A stretch of 64,000 bases of DNA. It comes from Hevea brasiliensis (Eukaryota > Streptophyta > Magnoliopsida > Malpighiales > Euphorbiaceae). Below, in pieces: positions 58,101 through 64,000 of this stretch (position 1 is its first letter; each line of letters opens with the position of its first letter). The notes beneath the pieces were generated by a model. That model saw nothing but the letters and a program-made list of their open reading frames with translations. It was not told the origin of the DNA and ran no database searches. The DNA lies in contig NC_079501.1 of NCBI RefSeq assembly GCF_030052815.1, forward strand, positions 99,526,190 to 99,590,189. The letters are read 5' to 3'. The position numbers and the translations under genes are program-made.

Positions 58101-58500
58101 CATTTTTCTGGCTAGTGCAGCTGAAATGATGTTTGACAGCAATAACTGCCTTCCCCATGTATTACTACATCACCATACTGAGGGAGACCAAAAGTGATCG
58201 TCTTGATCTCTGATCAATCATGGCATGATGCCTGGCTAACCAATCCATGCCCAAGATAATGTCATAATCTCTGAAGGGCATTTCAATCAAATTAGACAAA
58301 AAAGTGTGTCCTTAGATCACCAAAGGACAATCCCTATATAGTCTATTTATCCTGACCTCCTGGCCTAATGGACTAGTTACTAGCACATCATAGTCCATTG
58401 GTACACACTGAATAGCAGTAAAACACATCACACTGGCACTGACATATGAATGTGTGGAGCCAGGATCAAATAACACATATACATCTTGGTCAAGGATGGA
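55136..58500 (-). pseudogene. pol: E4 pol: protease end, RT, RNase H, integrase, chromodomain
   Basis: From right to left: the protease region (about 58480-58200) holds DPGSTHSYVSAS, SPLGQEVRINRLYRD, a stop in the VI*GHTF position (~58313) and ILGMDWLARHHAMID. The RT lies at 58142-57588 and 57563-56583, with [25 protein letters not shown] at 57456-57467 and [20 protein letters not shown]. The RNase H has [13 protein letters not shown] and VVADALSR (~56700). The integrase finger is at 56262-56570 ([23 protein letters not shown]). The core at 55625-56077 has [17 protein letters not shown] and [22 protein letters not shown], a segment that is damaged in E2 and E3. The C-terminal end is at 55241-55585, followed by the chromodomain-like stretch to the stop at 55136. 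Stops and shifts are fewer than in E3, and the RT frame of 326 codons is intact. Confidence 0.9.
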
Positions 58501-59766
58501 GAAAATACAGCTACTACGTCTGACGTTTCAGCCTCCTCCCTTTAACGCATTGTATACACTCTAACTGGTGCGCCATTGCGTACTGGCTGGTTAACAGTAC
58601 TTTGACTTCCAGGAGTGTTACCAGGACCCCTAACTCTGCCTCTACCTCTACCAGCTGGCTATGACCCTCTAGGTGCAGAGACTTGGGCTGATCCCTCAGA
58701 TGTAGCAGAAGGTCCAGATCAGCGCGGACTAGTACAATCCTTAGCGAAATGTTCGCTCCCTCCACAGTTAAAACATGCACCTGTGGCCTTGAAACAAACC
58801 CCACTGTGTGTTCTACCACAAGTTTCACACTGTCGTACTGATAGAGCTCCTCAGGGTACTTGCTGGGTCTACTGACCAGACCGAGGTAGTCTTTGGCTAG
58901 AGAATCTGCCTCTGCCATATCTGCGAGAGCTAGATCCTCCAGACTGTTTTCTCTTCCCTGAACCACTTTCAGGTGCTTGTCCAGTAGTCTTTTCAGTCTT
59001 CTCTTTCTCTGGTGTACCCTTCTTCACTGCCCCTTATGATTCTATCCTTTCCAGTTCTAGGGCCTGTGAAATCAGCTCAGAGAAATTCTAGTGTCTGAAT
59101 CCCACAACTTGCATTCTTAAGCTAGGCCTCAACCCAACCTCAAACCTCTTACATCTGTCTCTAGGAGTGGAGACTAAGCTTCCAGCATAGTGGCTTAGCC
59201 TTGAAAAGTCTCGCTCATACTCCGCTATTATTCTGTCCCCTTGCTTCAGACTCAAGAATTCTTGCAATTTCATATCTACATACGCATCAGGAACCCATTT
59301 CTGCCTGAATTCTCTCAGGAAGTCTGTCCATGTCAGCACAGGTGGCTCAACTAGGCTATGGGGGATGGTCTTCCACCATTCATATGCATCCCCTTGCAGA
59401 AGAGATATTGAGTATTCAAATTTTAATTCTTCGGCACACTGTAGTTTTCTGAATACCCTTTCCGTTCTTTCTAACCACTGTTCAGCCTCCAGTGGATCCA
59501 CAGTGCCCTTAAACTCGGTGGCCCCAAATTTCATTAATGTTTCATATTGTCGAGCCAAAGGCTGTGGTTATGTTGTAGGTGCTTGCATCTGAGCTTGAGG
59601 TGGCACATTTCCCACCATTTATTGGAAAAATACAGCCATCTGCTGTGCAACCGAAAGCGAGGAAAGCTGCGGTGGAGTGGTGACTCACTCACGCTCGAGT
59701 CTTTGGGGCTTCCCCTTGAACCTCAGCCTCAACAGATTGTTCCACGGAATGATCTCCCTCTTCCAT
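58501..59766 (-). pseudogene. gag: E4 gag, broken
   Basis: Starts at ATG 59764-59766 (MEEGDHSVEQSVEAEVQGEAP), close to the gag start of E2 and E3. After a frame change, a clean frame at 59558-59088 holds the capsid (FGATEFKGTVDPLEAEQWLERTERVF, GDAYEWWKTIPHSL, DRIIAEYERDFSRLSHYAGSL). The Lys-rich linker around 59000 has a stop. The double zinc cluster CETCGRTHSGVCFKATGACFNCGGSEHFAKDC lies at about 58740-58840 in a third frame; there the His of the first motif is present. It continues to the protease near 58500. Broken by at least two shifts. Confidence 0.87.
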
Positions 59767-59935
59767 TTCATTTCTCAAAAATTTCTACTTCCTGAGATCA
59801 AACACAAGAAGGTTGACCTCTGTTAGTGCATATTCATGATGTAAATATGTCATATGTATCAATTAAAGACACTTGAGCAGTTGTACTTATCAAAGAAATA
59901 TTCATACACATAGTCAAAATTTATTGAAAAATCAT

Positions 59936-59947
59936 GCTCTGATACCA
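59936..59947 (-). promoter_or_regulatory. E4 primer-binding site (initiator tRNA-Met)
   Basis: Plus strand GCTCTGATACCA, eight bases from the LTR edge at 59956. Confidence 0.9.
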
Positions 59948-59955
59948 CTAAAACA

Positions 59956-62900
59956 TGTCACACCTCACCCCTCTATAAGGCATGACATGATCCCGTAGAA
60001 TACCTAATAAACTACCGAATTTTACCTACTGATAACTCGTTAAGTATCCTATAAGGGATTTTAAAATCATTTTCTTACATTTTGGAAGTGGTAAGCATTT
60101 TGGTAGGAATTAAAATCATTTATTCGAAGTTTTAAAACTACTTAAAATTTTTGTCCCATTTTATTTTTCTGTAAATTTTATAAAAATTTCGGCAGAGTGC
60201 CGTCTGTATTTTAAGAAAACAGTTCTTCAAATACCTGAGAAAAACACTTCCAATAAATTTCCACAACTCTCAACCTCCAAATAATCTCAATTCAACTCAA
60301 AATTCTCAGATCAAACCATTTCAAAATAATTCCATCAACATTGCATTCAATAAAGCTAATTTACATTCACAAGTTTAATTTACAGATATAAAATCCAAAA
60401 ATAATCTTATTACAATTTATAAATACAACTGCTCAACTTTACATTAATATATATGAACAATATTTATTTACATCAAACTAAATTACATTGGGTATAAAAT
60501 AATACCTGTACAAAATCAGCGAAGGCTTTTCCAGTTCAGCAGCTCACTCTGCTGCTTTTTCCTTGCTCCTATCTGCGACAGCAAAATAAGCTATCTCTGA
60601 GTATAAAAATACTCGGTGGTGCACAATAAAAATTTGAAATACATCACATAAAATATTCATTGATAAATCACAATTTAAATACTACACAAATCATCAAAAC
60701 TCATTATAGCACAATTTTGGTCAAACAATTTAATACACATAGTGTTGTCAATTCATACACAACTTAAGCCATGACACAAAATTTCCAATCAATGCCATGT
60801 TGTACACCACGACAAAGCGATCTACAACCTCACTAATCGAAATCAATGAGGCAGGTGGCTAGCTAGCTAATGAGTACTCATCCGATCTACAGCCTCAACT
60901 AGTAAACCAGAGAGGGAGGAAAATAATCGATCTCACCCCATAAATTGAGGAGGAATAATAAGGCACTATCACGCTAAGTGTGAATCAAAAATCAATTTCA
61001 ACATTTTATTCAAATAATTCATGAGAAATCCAATAATTTCCAAAGTCATAATTTTATTCACAAGGTGGCAACACAATTCATGATTAACATCAAATTTTCA
61101 TAAATCATACTAAATCAATTTTTCAATGACAAAATGCTCAAATAAGGTTTATTGTGCACAAACCTGACGTGAGTCGCCTCTAGGCCTTGACTCAGTCTCT
61201 CAGACCTTCCAGGTCTTTTTCAGCTGAAACACAAAGTTTATAGTGTCTCAATATCTTTGCTTCATAATAATTCCCATAACTAATTCCAATATGTTTAAAC
61301 TTACATTCTTATAAATTTTCATGTTGTGGTTACTATTCATGGTACTATTCAAGTCAAAATATTGACTTTCTTATACTTAAAAGGTATGGGAACTCCAACT
61401 ATACTCACATACCACATTTTGGTTATCAATTTTGTTGGTTTTGGTTATTTTCTCAAAACTTAGGTCTTTTAGGCAAAATTATAAATTTTCAGTTTTTGTG
61501 TCTTATGTTGCACTGTTCCATTAATCATTTTGCTGTTAGAATTTAGCTAAGTTTTCTTCATAGAAATTGTTCCTTATTGTCTTAACTTTATTCTCCTTTT
61601 TGAATCACTCCAATTGGAGTTTTGTAGCTCAAGTTATAGCCATTTAAATCATGGCTGCCAGATTGGTCTAACCCAGATTTCTGGGCACCAAAACTGGTTT
61701 TGGCAGTTTTAAGTCACCAATTTTGGGTGGCTAAATGACTTGGTTAAGGGCATAATTTGGGTTTGTGTTCCTCATGAAAGTTTTAGGTCTATATCTCGGC
61801 TTTCTACTGGTAAAATTTCAGGTTATTTAGACTTGCCTAGCCCAAGTTATGGCCAAATGAACAAACACCGTTCATTTGGTCATTTTTGTATAGGTCAAAT
61901 TGCCTAAGTCCGGATTTGGTCAATTTGTTCACTAGGTTTTGGTCACTTTTTGGGCATGATTCCTAAAATGAAAAATGTGTCATTTTGTGTCTAGTTTCAT
62001 TCCCAATTGGCCTCACACCAATTAGGCTAGTAAATTTTTAGTTTTGGTCCCTAAAAGGGACCTTGGTCATGCTGCCTGCATACTGCCCACATCCAATCCG
62101 AATCTAAACCTAATTCTAACACTTCCAACACACATCAATTGGTCACAATGACCATTTTTCATCTCCAACAAAGTCAAACACATCATTTAACAAATTTTCA
62201 CACTTTTGTCTTCCAAACCCTAGGTGCCAAAACCTTAGCTACACTAGTTGTTACTTTTAACCAAATCTAAGCCTATCAACATCACCTCCACATTCATACA
62301 AGCTTGCCTGCACTTTTAATCCAATCAAATTCATGCATTACCATAGCAAACCCTAGCTGACCAAAATCCATGATTAATCCTCCAAAGTTGTTTCATTTCA
62401 TTTTAAGTTAACTTCTAAGTTCATTCATGCATTTAAACATAATAATTCAACTAGAAATTAAAAGTTTAGCTTACTAACCTCACTTTGAATTTTCACCTCT
62501 TCAAAACTTCTTCCTTTCTTCTTCTTTTTATTGTCAAGTTCTCTATCAAAGCTTGAATTCAATATTTAATGATGAAAGTTTAAATTTCTATGGTGGGATT
62601 TAGGGTTTGATCAAGCTCAAAATGAGCTTCCATGGAGTTTCTAGAGAGAGATGAAGGACAGAGTGAGGACGGCAAGATTGGGAAGGAAGATGACAACTTG
62701 CTTTTTGACTTAGTCAATTTCCATTTAATTAATTATTCTTTTATTGCATCATGCATGATGTCACAAGGGTGAGGTAATAATTCATTTTCTTCTTTTTCTT
62801 TTTTTTTTTCTTTTTCCTTTATTTTTCTTTAGTTATTTAATTTAATTCTCAATTCTGAAATTTTCTTTTCTCCGATTTTATTTGACAGTTAGGTCAGGAG

Positions 62901-63335
62901 TCAGCTCTCGGGGTCAATTGATCAAATTGCCCCTCGCTGGTTTGACCCGGTTTGTAAATAATTCAATATTTCTTTCGGATCACTGACCTAATTATGTGAC
63001 TGGCTTAACAGTTCTTTTTCGTGATTTTCTCTTTTCCACTGTGTTCGCAATAGTCCTAAGGACCGTAGTGTCATATTTTACAGTTCGAAATTTGAGTTTA
63101 AATCGACTTCGCAGTCCTTCCCGAGAAGGTCACCCATCGTTGTGATTCTCGGCTTGTTTAACTTCTTATGTTCTGTTTTTCTTATTTATACTTAACTAAT
63201 TGGCAATTACTAATTATTTATGTTCAGGGCTTATCTAGTTGTCTTAAGTGTGGTTCTAATCCCCTCAGTTGTCCGGACCGACACCGGTCACCGGAACAGT
63301 AAGATATACCAGGCTATGCAAATAGGGGTGTTACA
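59956..63335 (-). repeat. E4 5' LTR
   Basis: On the plus strand it starts TGTCACACCTCACCCC and ends GGGGTGTTACA; length is 3380 bases. It carries the same degenerate modules (TTGGCCATAACTTGGGC, TCATGAAAGTTTTAGGTC, ATTGGCCTCACACCAATT) as the LTRs of E2 and E3. The candidate 5-bp target duplication at 63336-63340 (CCCTA) cannot be confirmed. Confidence 0.9.
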
Positions 63336-63506
63336 CCCTAGATCACTAACAATATATCTCTTCAACAAACACATTGAAAGGCCTCTAACCATCAGACACA
63401 ATTATAGCACAGATAAAAATAACTTTTGAGATCTTGTGTGGAAAATGCTCCAAAGCATAAGAGACACATGCACTTCCATTACTAACCAATAAAAGAATTA
63501 TGAATA

Positions 63507-63650
63507 AAAAATCATAGTAAATGCCACTGGTGAGGTGAAATCTATCACAAGCTGCAAAGGCAATAATATCTGCAGATGAAACTGTGTTGGGCAGTAAGCC
63601 TCTCTCTCTTGGCCTTTGCTGCATCTATCATTTCAAAGCCTCCCATCCTT
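63507..63650 (-). pseudogene. Class III peroxidase exon fragment
   Basis: Read right to left, one frame gives GGFEMIDAAKAK (63615-63650) and the next frame gives PNTVSSADIIAFAACDRFHLTSGIYYD (63510-63592). Plant class III peroxidases have the pattern GFEVIDAAKA...CPNTVSCADIIAFAARDS...GGIYYDVP. The fragment has a frameshift at about 63600, and the Cys of VSCAD is Ser. The Arg of AARD is Cys. The tail (VSYALEHFP) may be decayed peroxidase too. No heme-binding His region or other exons are seen. This is a relic. Confidence 0.72.
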
Positions 63651-63990
63651 TGGTTTCCCATGCTTTTTTGCTTTCTCTGCTTTTTGCCTCGAAGTGAAAT
63701 CAAGAAAAATGGAAGCATCACAACCCTATATGTATATAATATGATATACATAATATATTTATAAATGTATGAATGGGGCGGAGAATTTGTATTGTCCAAA
63801 ATGCCCTTCATAATTTATATTATCTATGAAAATATCAATAAAAATATATCTATAGCTATAGATGACTACTTGTCACAAATAACATAAATAGTGCCACAAA
63901 ATCCGTCGTTATTTCATATCAATTCATGGCTAATTATCTTTAGCGACAATGTATTTATCACTAAAACTTTAAGCAATGAGAAGCAGTTTT
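63651..63990. other. Intergenic DNA at the right end
   Basis: No gene found beyond the peroxidase fragment. 63720-63860 is AT-rich with TATATAATATG words. 63890-63965 has CCGTCGTTATTTC and TTTAGCGACAATG words that recall ends of DNA transposons, but too little is visible to classify. Confidence 0.4.
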
Positions 63991-64000
63991 TGTAACACCC
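63991..64000 (+). mobile_element. Possible start of another Tekay-type LTR
   Basis: The last ten bases are TGTAACACCC, identical to the first ten bases of the LTRs of E2 and E3. Ten bases are weak evidence, but this word starts every LTR of this group in the window. Confidence 0.35.

Larger units (their letters stand above)
53449..63335 (-). mobile_element. E4: chromodomain Ty3/gypsy element, minus strand, truncated distal LTR
   Basis: Same family as E3: the LTR begins TGTAACACCCC, with the shared block GTTCCGGTGACCGGTGTCGGTCCGGACAA, a tRNA-iMet primer site, gag-pol and a chromodomain-like end. The 5' LTR is complete (59956-63335). The 3' LTR keeps only its first ~1.64 kb (53449-55088); the rest and its target duplication are gone. 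Its coding frame is damaged by true-looking substitutions and stops, and LTR divergence is higher than in E3, so it is older. Confidence 0.9.

Noticed and set aside
63385..63811. Two overlapping minus-strand genes
   Set aside because: The two frames together spell one peroxidase fragment with a frameshift; neither is a gene by itself.
1..64000. tRNA or rRNA genes, including a 5S-bearing Cassandra-type TRIM
   Set aside because: I saw no cloverleaf with A and B boxes and no 5S-like internal promoter; tRNA-like words are primer-binding sites only.

Overview
The window is plant nuclear DNA, almost certainly from a eudicot. It is AT-rich, has no bacterial-type operons, and is dominated by plant retrotransposons: Athila-like and Tekay-type Ty3/gypsy, Ty1/copia, a plant RTE-type LINE, a CACTA end and a TRIM-like element. 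Only remnants of two host gene families show: an NLR leucine-rich-repeat tail and a class III peroxidase exon. The repeat style suggests Malpighiales/Euphorbiaceae (for example Hevea), but this is a guess from memory of such elements and is not proven by the sequence. No intact host gene was found.

Layout: 1-3039 is an AT-rich host repeat interrupted by a 5'-truncated RTE LINE (364-1710, minus strand, exact 11-bp target duplication). 3045-43036 is one Athila-like LTR element, E1, with target duplication ACTTG. E1 carries broken gag-protease, no reverse transcriptase or integrase, a 73-bp minisatellite, and a second ORF resembling the 'putative plant transposon protein' family. That ORF is split by E2 (10266-38557, target duplication AAGGT), a chromodomain Ty3/gypsy element with ~3.66-kb LTRs. 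E2 is itself split inside its protease by E3 (15470-31605, target duplication TACAC), a relative of E2. E3 contains a ~3.9-kb tandem duplication covering part of its LTR, the primer-binding site and gag. The nest gives the order of insertion: E1, then E2, then E3.

43042-49374 is AT-rich DNA holding a CACTA transposon terminus with subterminal repeats, purine-rich and TAA simple repeats, a TRIM-like element and a ~155-bp tandem repeat. 49375-51792 is a truncated minus-strand copia element lying beside an NLR remnant (about 51990-52393). 53449-63335 is a fourth gypsy element, E4, on the minus strand and of the same family as E3; its distal LTR is truncated. A frameshifted peroxidase fragment follows, and the last ten bases look like the start of another LTR of the E2/E3/E4 type.

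Every coding region seen is broken by stops or frameshifts. In E3 and in part of E2 and its LTRs, small indels cluster strongly, often at CTG/CAG-type sites, and may be assembly errors and not true decay. I found no convincing new multi-gene system. The most unusual items are the pol-less E1 with its palindrome-rich 73-bp repeat (the same motif is spread through its LTRs) and the internal duplication of E3.
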